In this document: positions 1 to 5,994 of the stretch, piece by piece
How the letters are laid out: each line of letters opens with the position of its first letter
How positions within the stretch are numbered: position 1 is the stretch's first letter
Assembly (NCBI GenBank): GCA_027070385.1
Contig: JALXDW010000168.1
Span: 1-6,944, forward strand
From: Chromatiales bacterium
GTDB lineage: Bacteria > Pseudomonadota > Gammaproteobacteria > UBA6429 > Thiohalophilaceae
Direction of reading: 5' to 3'
Length of the DNA stretch: 6,944 nt
Translations under genes and position numbers: made by a program
Notes under the pieces: model-generated
Told to the model about the DNA's origin: nothing
Seen by the model: only the letters and a program-made list of their open reading frames with translations
Databases searched by the model: none

Positions 1-5
1 GCCAT
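1..5 (-). CDS. rpmA: 50S ribosomal protein L27, first bases only (partial)
   Basis: Only the start codon and two bases of the second codon (ATG GC, minus strand) lie inside the window. A strong Shine-Dalgarno AAGGAG (minus strand, positions 18-13) sits 7 bases upstream of the ATG, in the 21-base gap after the rplU stop. L27 follows L21 in nearly all bacteria, and L27 usually begins Met-Ala, which fits ATG GC. The identification rests on this conserved order and the ribosome binding site, not on protein sequence. L27 is a large-subunit protein near the peptidyl transferase centre. Confidence 0.85.
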
Positions 6-26
6 ATTCTTACTCCTTAACCCGAC

Positions 27-341
27 CTAGCTTGCGCTAATGCCAGTAATTTCGATTTCAGTATAATGTTGACGATGACCCTGCTGTTTACGCGAGTGCT
101 TACGACGACGGAATTTAATAATTCGGATCTTGTCACCACGGCCATGGCTTTTCACTTTAGCCGTTACTTTGCCGCCCGCTACATAAGGTGCGCCAATTTT
201 AATGTCGTCACCATCAGCAACCATTAAAACTTTCTCGATATCCAGACTGCCGCCTTCTTCAACATCCAGTTTTTCAACTTTTAAATATTGGCCTTGGGCA
301 ACTCGATATTGCTTACCGCCGCTTTCAATTACCGCGTACAT
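27..341 (-). CDS. rplU: 50S ribosomal protein L21
   Basis: This encodes the 104-residue large-subunit protein L21, which binds 23S rRNA; the E. coli protein has 103 residues. The N-terminus [14 protein letters not shown] is the classic L21 opening. The basic C-terminal block from about residue 76 ([17 protein letters not shown]) followed by TEIEITGI is the family signature and the rRNA-binding surface. The start at 341 is supported by the conserved MYAV opening and by a GGAG Shine-Dalgarno (minus strand, 353-350), 8 bases upstream. The gene is co-transcribed with rpmA, 21 bases downstream, and is divergent from ispB as in E. coli. Length and motifs are complete and nothing looks broken. Confidence 0.98.
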   Translation of the reverse strand: MYAVIESGGKQYRVAQGQYLKVEKLDVEEGGSLDIEKVLMVADGDDIKIGAPYVAGGKVTAKVKSHGRGDKIRIIKFRRRKHSRKQQGHRQHYTEIEITGISAS

Positions 342-413
342 TAAATCATCTCCAGTAAAGCCCCGTCAGATAAGATAATCGCTTTGACAAGGCTAGGTTT
401 AATTGAGCCGGTG

Positions 414-442
414 ATTGTACTGGTTTGGCCTGTTTGGGTCAA
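414..442 (-). promoter_or_regulatory. Sigma70-type promoter of rplU-rpmA
   Basis: Read on the minus strand, a -35 hexamer TTGACC (442-437) is separated by exactly 17 bases from a -10 hexamer TACAAT (419-414). Each matches the sigma70 consensus at five of six positions. Transcription would begin near position 407, giving a leader of about 65 nt before the rplU ATG. I see no convincing hairpin or attenuator in that leader. This is the best promoter match in the window and points the right way for the ribosomal protein operon. Confidence 0.7.
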
Positions 443-443
443 A

Positions 444-482
444 GATTTTAGGGCTTTTTTCACCAGTTTTTTAACCTTTTTT
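444..482 (-). promoter_or_regulatory. Phased A-tracts (UP-element-like) upstream of the rplU promoter
   Basis: Three six-base T runs on the plus strand (455-460, 467-472, 477-482) are A-tracts on the minus strand. They lie upstream of the rplU -35 box, at roughly -48 to -75 from the predicted start. Their centres are 12 and 10 bases apart, close to one helical turn. A further A/T stretch (444-450) lies next to the -35. Such placement suits DNA curvature and contact with the RNA polymerase alpha C-terminal domain, as in UP elements of strong rRNA and ribosomal-protein promoters. The function is inferred from position and composition. Confidence 0.5.
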
Positions 483-693
483 CGCTGTAAAGCGGCGTTT
501 TTCGGCTGCTCCACTTACCCTATGAGTACGCATTGGCTACCCGGGGCAATATTGGGAGGGTGACATTTATCCATCATATCAAGGGGAAATTGAAGCCCGA
601 AAGAATAATACTACGAAATTCAGCCGTCATGCCTGTCTTTGGCCGATAGCCGCTGAACACATCATCACACTCTAACCGGGCCTGTCCTGAAAC
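483..693. other. Unassigned part of the rplU-ispB divergent region
   Basis: No convincing gene or RNA is visible in these roughly 210 bases between the two divergent promoters. The only plus-strand reading frames are very short: ATG at 522 gives 13 codons, and GTG at 560 gives about 29. Neither has a properly spaced ribosome binding site or a recognisable product. One imperfect structure is visible: TTCAGC (619-624) and GCTGAA (652-657) are perfect 6-base inverted arms around a 27-base interior that has a smaller GCC/GGC pairing. It might be a decayed dispersed repeat or a protein site; I cannot assign it. Confidence 0.4.
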
Positions 694-706
694 TATAATA
701 ATAAGG

Positions 707-720
707 AAGCTTGACAGCTT
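707..720. repeat. Dyad symmetry overlapping the ispB -35 box
   Basis: AAGCT (707-711) and AGCTT (716-720) form a perfect 5-base inverted repeat around the 4-base spacer TGAC. It covers the entire TTGACA -35 hexamer. A dyad at this place could be a repressor operator, but the arms are short and half of the symmetry comes from the -35 sequence itself. The repeat is seen in the sequence; any regulatory role is conjecture. Confidence 0.25.
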
Positions 721-739
721 GCAGCTCGCCCCCTAGCAT
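711..739 (+). promoter_or_regulatory. Sigma70-type promoter of ispB
   Basis: A perfect -35 TTGACA (711-716) is followed after 17 bases by TAGCAT (734-739), a 4 of 6 match to the -10 consensus. The predicted start is near 746, about 78 nt before the chosen ispB ATG. A second, perfect -10-like TATAAT lies just upstream at 694-699, but the best -35 at proper distance (around 671-676, TCTAAC) is poor. I therefore treat that as at most a secondary promoter. The -35 box lies in the middle of a small dyad described separately. Confidence 0.5.
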
Positions 740-823
740 TCACAATCTTTGCTCATAGCTTGATTAAAACAAGCACCCAATAACAAACAGGCCTTTGCAC
801 GGATGCAAGAAGCCAGAGAATTT

Positions 824-1792
824 ATGAATATTGACTCTATATACGCCCTGATCGCCGATGACATGAAACAGGTCAACGCGACTATATTAAAGCGTTTGCA
901 ATCCGAAATCGTGCTGATTAACCAGGTGGGTACCCATATTATTAATAGCGGGGGCAAACGCCTGCGCCCGGTTATTCACCTGCTCTGTGCCCGCGCCATT
1001 GGCTATACTGGCTCCCAACATATTGATATTGCAGCTATTATTGAGTTTATTCATACTGCCACCTTGCTTCATGATGATGTGGTGGATGCCTCTGAACTTC
1101 GCCGTGGTCAGGAAACCGCAAACAACCTGTGGGGCAATGAAGCCAGCGTTCTGGTGGGTGATTTTCTCTATTCACGTGCCTTCCAGATGATGGTGAATGT
1201 GGGTGATATGCAAATCATGTCGATTTTGGCCAATGCCACCAACACCATCGCCGAAGGTGAAGTGCAGCAGTTACTTAATGTGCATGATCCCGAAACCACC
1301 GAACAACGTTATTTGGATGTAATCCACAATAAAACCGCCAAATTATTCGAATCTGCTTCTGAACTGGCGGCCATATTAGGTCAACTTGATCCAAATGCAC
1401 AACAAGCCATGGCCAAATACGGCATGCATCTGGGTACCGCTTTTCAGCTGATTGATGACGTACTCGATTACAGCGCATCGAGTGAAGAAATGGGCAAAAA
1501 TATCGGTGACGATCTGGCAGAAGGTAAGCCGACCTTGCCACTTATTTACACCATCCGTAATGGCACAAAAGAACAGGCCGAAATTGTGTGTAAGGCTATT
1601 GAAGAAAATGGACTGGATTATATTGATGCCGTTACTGAAGCCATCCATGCGACAGGTGCCATCGACTACACAGCCGATTGTGCAGAAAAAGAATCACAAC
1701 TGGCGATTGCCGCGTTAGAACATGTGGCTGACTCGGACTATAAAACAGCATTGATTGATCTGGCTCGCTTTGCGGTACATCGGAAGTTTTAA
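824..1792 (+). CDS. ispB: Octaprenyl (polyprenyl) diphosphate synthase
   Basis: This is a cytosolic trans-prenyltransferase that extends farnesyl diphosphate with isopentenyl diphosphate to make the side chain of ubiquinone (and menaquinone where present). Numbered from the ATG at 824 (322 residues; E. coli IspB 323), it has GGKRLRP at 43-49, the first Asp-rich motif DDVVD at 84-88 and the second, DDVLD, at 211-215. These bind Mg and the diphosphates. A GKPTLPL block follows at about 234-240. The residue five before the first Asp-rich motif is Ala79, as in E. coli, which leaves the chain tunnel open and suggests an eight-unit product (inference). A longer frame begins with an ATG at 803. I prefer 824 because the protein then starts MNIDSIYALIADDM, aligning with E. 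coli IspB. Neither start has a strong Shine-Dalgarno; AGAGAA at 815-820 is weak. The gene is divergent from rplU, a conserved arrangement. Confidence 0.95.
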   Translation: MNIDSIYALIADDMKQVNATILKRLQSEIVLINQVGTHIINSGGKRLRPVIHLLCARAIGYTGSQHIDIAAIIEFIHTATLLHDDVVDASELRRGQETANNLWGNEASVLVGDFLYSRAFQMMVNVGDMQIMSILANATNTIAEGEVQQLLNVHDPETTEQRYLDVIHNKTAKLFESASELAAILGQLDPNAQQAMAKYGMHLGTAFQLIDDVLDYSASSEEMGKNIGDDLAEGKPTLPLIYTIRNGTKEQAEIVCKAIEENGLDYIDAVTEAIHATGAIDYTADCAEKESQLAIAALEHVADSDYKTALIDLARFAVHRKF

Positions 1793-1818
1793 ATAACCCT
1801 CTCCTTCCATCCACCCTG

Positions 1819-1832
1819 CCCACCTTCGCGGG
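1819..1832. repeat. Small hairpin, degenerate dispersed-repeat fragment between convergent genes
   Basis: The 48-bp gap between ispB and the convergent GMC gene contains a core that reads CCCGC-GAAG-GTGGG on the minus strand. It folds into a 5-bp stem (one G-U) with a GAAG loop, and the plus-strand version has an A-C mismatch. Flanking bases (TTCCCGCGAAGG) resemble the common proteobacterial intergenic palindrome of the form TTCCCGCGAAGGCGGGAA, with one arm decayed. No T-run follows on either strand, so it is not a convincing intrinsic terminator, though it may weakly separate the two transcripts. Confidence 0.35.
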
Positions 1833-1840
1833 AATGGCGA

Positions 1841-3532
1841 TTACAATCTTCTTTTAATAATATCCGCCACTCGAAAGGCATTGGCATAAATTGTCCAGGT
1901 ATACGGCACACTGCCACCGGTTGGCATAAAACTGCCATCACTCACGTATAAATTATCCACATCATGAGCCTGACAATCGGCATTTAAAACAGATGTTTTT
2001 GGATCCGAACCAAAACGACAGCCACCTGCCACCAGATTAGCAGGTGGTGAACCACTGACACTGCTGCTGATATTTTTTGCTTTCATTTTTTTTAAAACCG
2101 TTTCAGCTTTATCAGTCAGATATTGCCCTACCAGCAGATCATGATCATGGTAACCAACCCGCACTTTTGCCACAGCCGAACCCCATTTATCTTTGACAGT
2201 TGAATCAAGCGATACGAAACAATCATCCGTTGGTAACCAGTCATTAAACACTTCAAAACGGAAGCGCTGCTTTTCCGTAAATGCTGCGTGTACCTTCTGC
2301 TTTAATGGTTCACCCCAGATTAATTTGTCATTATCGTCCCATTTCATTGAATCAGCACGGGAAGTCGGATTAGGATGACTGAGTAAATAATCAATGGTGC
2401 CACCTTTCATTGGTGCATTAAACTTTTTGTCTTTAATCACATACCAGTCCTGTAAACCACGGTTAATAAACGGCCCACGTATTTTAAATTCATCAGCCTG
2501 CTGTGAAGGCATATCTTTATAATAAAACTCACCTGTGCCCGAACCACCCGCAGAGAACAGTAAATTCTTACCGACCTGGGAATGATTGTTTGCCAGACCA
2601 TCGGGATGTTTTTCGCCAACAGAAGCCAGTAACAAACGAGATGTTTCTATCGCATGGCAAGCCACCACAAACACTTTTGCCGATACGGTTTGTTGCTGGT
2701 TATTCCGGTCGAAATAACGGGCCTGGGTAACGTTGCCCTTTGCATTACTATCGAGTTTATAAACCTTTGCATGGGGAATGATCTTGCAGTGACCGGTTGC
2801 AACTGCTTCATTGAGCAAGGCAGCGCGGCCACTGCCTTTAGCACCGGTTGAACAACCATAACTGCCACAATACCCCGAATATTCACAACCACGACGTTTA
2901 CCGACTGCAAAAGGCAGAACGGCACGCGGTGTTTGCAATGACTGATAATTCAACGCTTTGCAGGCTTTGTCAAAATAACCGGAAATGGGATGTTCAACGG
3001 TGGGGGGATAAGGAAAGTCTTTTGTCGAACGTGGTTCGGCAAAAGCATGTTCAATAGCATGACCGGATACCCCAACAAGTCTTTCAACTTTTTCATAATA
3101 CGGTTCCAGCTCCTGATACTGGATCGGCCAGTCCACGACATTTGCGCCTTTAATCGGACCAAACTCGGAACGCAAATAAAAATCAACCGGTTTTAAGCGA
3201 TAAAAATAACCACTCATAAAATTCGAAGCACCGCCCACACAATTCCCGTTCCAGAAATTCCAGCCAGACTCATAAGTTGATTCTGCAGCCCACTTATAAT
3301 TCCCGTCTTTGTCTTTACCATTATAATCTTCGATAACATGGCGTTCATCTTTTAAGTGCGGGGTGTAAACACTGCGACGACAACAGGCAAGTTCATCTTT
3401 ATAAAAATCTTTTTCGTCTAACCAGGGCCCCTTTTCCAGAACCACTACCGAGAAACCGGCCTTTGCCAACGTATAAGCAACCGGGCTGGCACCTGCACCA
3501 CTGCCGACAATGCACACATCATAATCTTTCAT
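1841..3532 (-). CDS. GMC-family FAD oxidoreductase (dehydrogenase large subunit-like)
   Basis: This 563-residue flavoprotein belongs to the glucose-methanol-choline family and resembles large subunits of membrane-linked sugar or gluconate dehydrogenases. The N-terminus has the Rossmann motif GSGAGAS (10-16) with the ADP-ribose-binding Glu33 (VVLEKG). NCVGGASNFMSG (97-108) is the second FAD loop. RGCEYSGYCGSYGC holds Cys216, 222 and 227 (C-x5-C-x4-C), where related dehydrogenases bind a 3Fe-4S cluster. The C-terminal block has AGGCRFGSDP (502-511) and NLYVSDGSFMPTGG (527-540), then TIYANAFRVAD. Where GMC enzymes usually carry catalytic His and His/Asn, by-eye alignment gives Leu500 and Pro543. 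The protein has no signal peptide. Its ATG overlaps the TGA of the upstream gene (ATGA) and lacks a Shine-Dalgarno, implying translational coupling. Export folded together with the Tat-bearing subunit is inferred. The substrate is unknown and the total of 13 cysteines is high. Confidence 0.9.
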   Translation of the reverse strand: MKDYDVCIVGSGAGASPVAYTLAKAGFSVVVLEKGPWLDEKDFYKDELACCRRSVYTPHLKDERHVIEDYNGKDKDGNYKWAAESTYESGWNFWNGNCVGGASNFMSGYFYRLKPVDFYLRSEFGPIKGANVVDWPIQYQELEPYYEKVERLVGVSGHAIEHAFAEPRSTKDFPYPPTVEHPISGYFDKACKALNYQSLQTPRAVLPFAVGKRRGCEYSGYCGSYGCSTGAKGSGRAALLNEAVATGHCKIIPHAKVYKLDSNAKGNVTQARYFDRNNQQQTVSAKVFVVACHAIETSRLLLASVGEKHPDGLANNHSQVGKNLLFSAGGSGTGEFYYKDMPSQQADEFKIRGPFINRGLQDWYVIKDKKFNAPMKGGTIDYLLSHPNPTSRADSMKWDDNDKLIWGEPLKQKVHAAFTEKQRFRFEVFNDWLPTDDCFVSLDSTVKDKWGSAVAKVRVGYHDHDLLVGQYLTDKAETVLKKMKAKNISSSVSGSPPANLVAGGCRFGSDPKTSVLNADCQAHDVDNLYVSDGSFMPTGGSVPYTWTIYANAFRVADIIKRRL

Positions 3533-4179
3533 TTGACTAACCAGTATTTTTTATTTGCCGGGGGACGAGGAAACCCCGCCTGATGTTCCAGCCACTGCCA
3601 ACCAAGCTGATGAGTATTACCACCATAAACAGGGTCGCTCAGCAAGGCTTCAAAAATGTAAGTTAACAACACCGACAACCAGTTCTCACCCGCTTCACTG
3701 CCACTTATCGTTTTTAAGACCGATTCACGATCGTTATGGTTTAATTTAATAAACGCCCGCCCGAACTGGTTATTGGCAACGCCATTTAGCCAGTTAACAC
3801 CTTGTAAAATAAATTGTTTCTCATCAGTGTCAGCATCCGGTGTATTCAACATTGTTTGCAAATAAGCCAACGCATTAAAATCGGCTGCTCCCGGTGATGC
3901 ATTGACTTCCTGCCCTCGCGGAAATAATTGTTGCTGTACTACCGCAAGTGTTATCCAGGGTTCAGATAAAACAGGCGATGTTGTTTTAATGTTCGTAGAG
4001 GATTTGGCCATCACACGAGTTGTAATGGCCACACTGCCAATTAAACCAAGACTTTGCCCCAGGAATAATCGCCGTGATTGACGTTGTTTTTGTTGCAATA
4101 ACACCGATTCTGGAATGGCCCTATCCCATTCATCCAGTATTTTCTGGATAACAGATCGGGGGGCTTTATTTCTTTTCAT
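3529..4179 (-). CDS. Tat-signal small subunit, gluconate 2-dehydrogenase subunit 3 family
   Basis: This 216-residue protein is the expected partner of the downstream GMC flavoprotein. Residues 35-40 (SRRLFL) match the twin-arginine motif, followed by a moderately hydrophobic stretch (about 41-53) and a likely cleavage site after VMA (56-58). The mature part carries the family hallmark SDPVYGGN (181-188) followed by GWQWLE and a GFPRPP tail, as in subunit 3 of flavin gluconate dehydrogenases (pfam Gluconate_2-dh3). In that family the small subunit carries the export signal and the flavoprotein rides along through Tat. About 34 residues precede the twin arginines, a long n-region; there is no later Met that would shorten it. 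The start overlaps the upstream gene by 14 bases. GGAAG lies 11 bases upstream of the ATG, a widely spaced Shine-Dalgarno. The stop overlaps the GMC start as ATGA. Confidence 0.85.
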   Translation of the reverse strand: MKRNKAPRSVIQKILDEWDRAIPESVLLQQKQRQSRRLFLGQSLGLIGSVAITTRVMAKSSTNIKTTSPVLSEPWITLAVVQQQLFPRGQEVNASPGAADFNALAYLQTMLNTPDADTDEKQFILQGVNWLNGVANNQFGRAFIKLNHNDRESVLKTISGSEAGENWLSVLLTYIFEALLSDPVYGGNTHQLGWQWLEHQAGFPRPPANKKYWLVK

Positions 4180-4657
4180 TTTCTTTAAACTTCCAACGTT
4201 TTAAAAAGGCAAGAAATTTTACTTTTGAATATTTTAAATTAACAAGAAATGCTGCCGTGTCCTGTGAATGAAGCACCTTGCCATCCATATCCGCTACATA
4301 CATATGAGGATAACCCAGGTTCTTTGGAAAAGCGGACAAAAATTTCTCATTACTGTTTTCATCACTGACATTGACCTTTAAAACCACAAAAGTCTGATAC
4401 AGTGCTTGTTCAATTTCAGCGTCATTTTTTATAAATTTATCCAGCACATGACACCATTTACACCAGTTTCCCCCAACTTCAATTAAAATACGACGCTGTG
4501 TGTTTTTTGCTAGCTCAATTGCAGCCCGACCATCAGCAAAAGGATCGCGGGCCGGATCATAGTGGCGGCTATACGCTGGCAACTCAGCGGCTTCGACTTT
4601 ACGCAAATCCACATTCGCCCATATCAATAAAATAAATACAGCTGCAATTCTTAGCAT
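4166..4657 (-). CDS. Exported thioredoxin-like protein with CKWC motif
   Basis: This 163-residue protein leads the three-gene operon. It begins with a Sec-type signal (hydrophobic core about residues 4-14; cleavage plausible around residues 22-25, VEAAE). The body has the thioredoxin-family pattern: DPF near 38-40, then a beta strand (ILIEVGG), the active site WCKWC with Cys66 and Cys69, a helix (HVLDKF), and the cis-proline region GYPHMYV (Pro117). It resembles periplasmic thioredoxin_7 / DsbD-gamma-like proteins of the WCxWCH type rather than cytosolic thioredoxin. The likely role is thiol reduction or delivery of reducing power in the periplasm; a specific partner is not shown. Placement directly before the dehydrogenase subunits, with a 14-base overlap, suggests a role in their maturation or redox state (inference). 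No clear Shine-Dalgarno precedes the ATG, but no other Met would allow a sensible start. Confidence 0.85.
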   Translation of the reverse strand: MLRIAAVFILLIWANVDLRKVEAAELPAYSRHYDPARDPFADGRAAIELAKNTQRRILIEVGGNWCKWCHVLDKFIKNDAEIEQALYQTFVVLKVNVSDENSNEKFLSAFPKNLGYPHMYVADMDGKVLHSQDTAAFLVNLKYSKVKFLAFLKRWKFKENEKK

Positions 4658-4702
4658 GTTTAACTAGACAACCATTAAGTCAATTAATTCTCATTTTTCT
4701 GA

Positions 4703-4711
4703 TGTTATAGT
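4703..4711 (+). promoter_or_regulatory. Extended -10 promoter candidate for purT
   Basis: TGT followed by TATAGT (4706-4711) forms an extended -10 element (TGnTATAnT type). The upstream -35 region is A/T rich but poor (TTAATT near 4684-4689), as is common for extended -10 promoters. Transcription would start near 4718, about 30 nt before the purT ATG. On the opposite strand TATAAC (4709-4704) overlaps the same bases. It could serve as -10 for the divergent operon, but its best -35 (TTTTAA, 4732-4727) is weak. I see no PurR-type operator here. Confidence 0.4.
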
Positions 4712-4748
4712 ACACTTTATTCAGGATTAAAATAACAGCGAGACAGGA

Positions 4749-5942
4749 ATGAAAATTGGTACCCCCCTTTCAAAAACAGCAACCAAAGTCATGTTACTCG
4801 GCTGTGGTGAACTTGGCAAAGAAGTGATTATTGCCTTACAACGGCTCGGTGTTGAAGTCATCGGTGTTGACCGCTATGCAAATGCACCCGGTCACCAGGT
4901 TGCACACCGTGCTTACGTGATTGATATGACCAATGCAACCGAGTTAAAGGCGTTGATTGAGAAAGAAAAACCGGATTTGGTGGTACCTGAAATTGAAGCA
5001 ATAGCAACCGATATGTTGGCCAAAATTGAAGCCGAAAAATTAGCCACGGTTATTCCCACTGCCCGCGCAACCCAGCTCACCATGAACCGCGAAGGGATCC
5101 GCTGTCTGGCAGCCGAAGAACTGGGACTTGCTACATCAAAATACGCGTTTGCCGAATCCCTTGAAGAACTCAAAACCGCCATTGATAGCGGCATCGGCTT
5201 TCCCTGCATCGTCAAACCGGTAATGTCTTCTTCAGGTAAAGGACAATCCACTATTAATAATGAGGGGGATATTCAAACCGCCTGGAACTATGCCATCAGC
5301 GGTGCACGTGTTGCCACCACTCGAATTATTGTTGAAGAAAAAATTAATTTTGACTATGAGATTACTTTACTCACCGTACGTGCCTTAAATAAAGAAGGCG
5401 ACATGGAAACCCGTTTCTGTGATCCTATCGGCCATATTCAACAACAGGGAGATTATGTTGAAAGTTGGCAACCACAACAAATGAATGCAACTGTACTCAA
5501 AAAGGCACAGCATATTGCAAAAGCCGTTACCGATAATTTAGGTGGACGAGGACTGTTTGGTGTCGAGCTCTTTATAAAAGGTAATGAAGTTTACTTTAGT
5601 GAAGTCAGCCCACGTCCACACGATACAGGGATGGTCACCATGATTACCCAGTACCAGAATGAATTTGAACTTCATGCACGAGCTATTTTAGGTTTACCTG
5701 TTTCAACAAGCTTACGTACTGCCGGTGCCAGTGCAGTTATTTATGGTGGTGTTGAAAAACAGGGCATTGAATTTGAAAATATCGACAAAGCTCTTGCTAT
5801 TCCACAAACCGATATTCGCCTGTTTGGCAAACCGGAAGCTTTTGTGAAAAGACGAATGGGAGTGGCACTGGCTTATGCTGATTCAACGGATACGGCACGC
5901 GAGTATGCTAAAAAAGCGGCCGGGGTTGTTAAAACCCGATAA
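4749..5942 (+). CDS. purT: Formate-dependent phosphoribosylglycinamide formyltransferase (GAR transformylase 2)
   Basis: This cytosolic ATP-grasp enzyme uses formate and ATP to formylate GAR in the third step of de novo purine synthesis, bypassing 10-formyl-tetrahydrofolate. It has 397 residues (E. coli PurT 392) and is very similar along its length. GCGELGKE (18-25, with Glu21-Leu22 contacting GAR) is followed by [14 protein letters not shown] (41-54) and [12 protein letters not shown] with Glu81. LTMNREGIR contains Arg114. [11 protein letters not shown] holds Lys156 and the ATP loop 161-166. Mg ligands are expected at Glu273 (GVELF) and Glu285 ([13 protein letters not shown], with Asp292). 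RLFGKPE holds Lys361, and Arg368-Arg369 follow. All key residues are present. The ATG at 4749 gives the expected N-terminus; AGGA lies directly against it, too close to be an ideal Shine-Dalgarno. The gene is monocistronic between a divergent and a convergent neighbour. Confidence 0.97.
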   Translation: MKIGTPLSKTATKVMLLGCGELGKEVIIALQRLGVEVIGVDRYANAPGHQVAHRAYVIDMTNATELKALIEKEKPDLVVPEIEAIATDMLAKIEAEKLATVIPTARATQLTMNREGIRCLAAEELGLATSKYAFAESLEELKTAIDSGIGFPCIVKPVMSSSGKGQSTINNEGDIQTAWNYAISGARVATTRIIVEEKINFDYEITLLTVRALNKEGDMETRFCDPIGHIQQQGDYVESWQPQQMNATVLKKAQHIAKAVTDNLGGRGLFGVELFIKGNEVYFSEVSPRPHDTGMVTMITQYQNEFELHARAILGLPVSTSLRTAGASAVIYGGVEKQGIEFENIDKALAIPQTDIRLFGKPEAFVKRRMGVALAYADSTDTAREYAKKAAGVVKTR

Positions 5943-5957
5943 AAATATAAAATTTAA

Positions 5958-5982
5958 TATCGTTTCATCATTGCAAACGATA
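5958..5982. terminator. Hairpin between convergent purT and TPR gene, weak terminator candidate
   Basis: TATCGTTT (5958-5965) and AAACGATA (5975-5982) are perfect 8-base inverted arms around a 9-base loop. Beyond the hairpin on the minus strand the sequence is T-rich (5957 down to 5941), so it could end the leftward transcript of the TPR gene, whose stop is at 5997-5995. There is no T-run on the plus side for purT. The stem has only two G-C pairs, so it would be weak. Confidence 0.4.
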
Positions 5983-5994
5983 ATGTGTTAACCA

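Noticed and set aside
522..563. Thirteen-codon plus-strand frame in the rplU-ispB gap (and a GTG frame at 560)
   Set aside because: No usable Shine-Dalgarno, no recognisable product, and the length is within chance expectation.
803..823. Upstream ATG extending the ispB protein by seven residues
   Set aside because: The extra residues have no counterpart in E. coli IspB, and the ATG at 803 has no ribosome binding site; the ATG at 824 aligns with the family start.
733..957. Minus-strand 74-codon frame covering the start of ispB
   Set aside because: It overlaps ispB and its promoter, resembles no known protein, and is best explained as a shadow frame.
2647..2925. Frames of 60-112 codons inside the GMC, ispB and purT genes
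   Set aside because: They lie wholly within clearly recognisable genes in other frames or on the opposite strand, with no family motifs of their own.
5971..5986. PurR-like half-site (GCAAACG) downstream of purT
   Set aside because: It is one arm of the intergenic hairpin, lies 3' of the gene and lacks the second half of a PurR operator.
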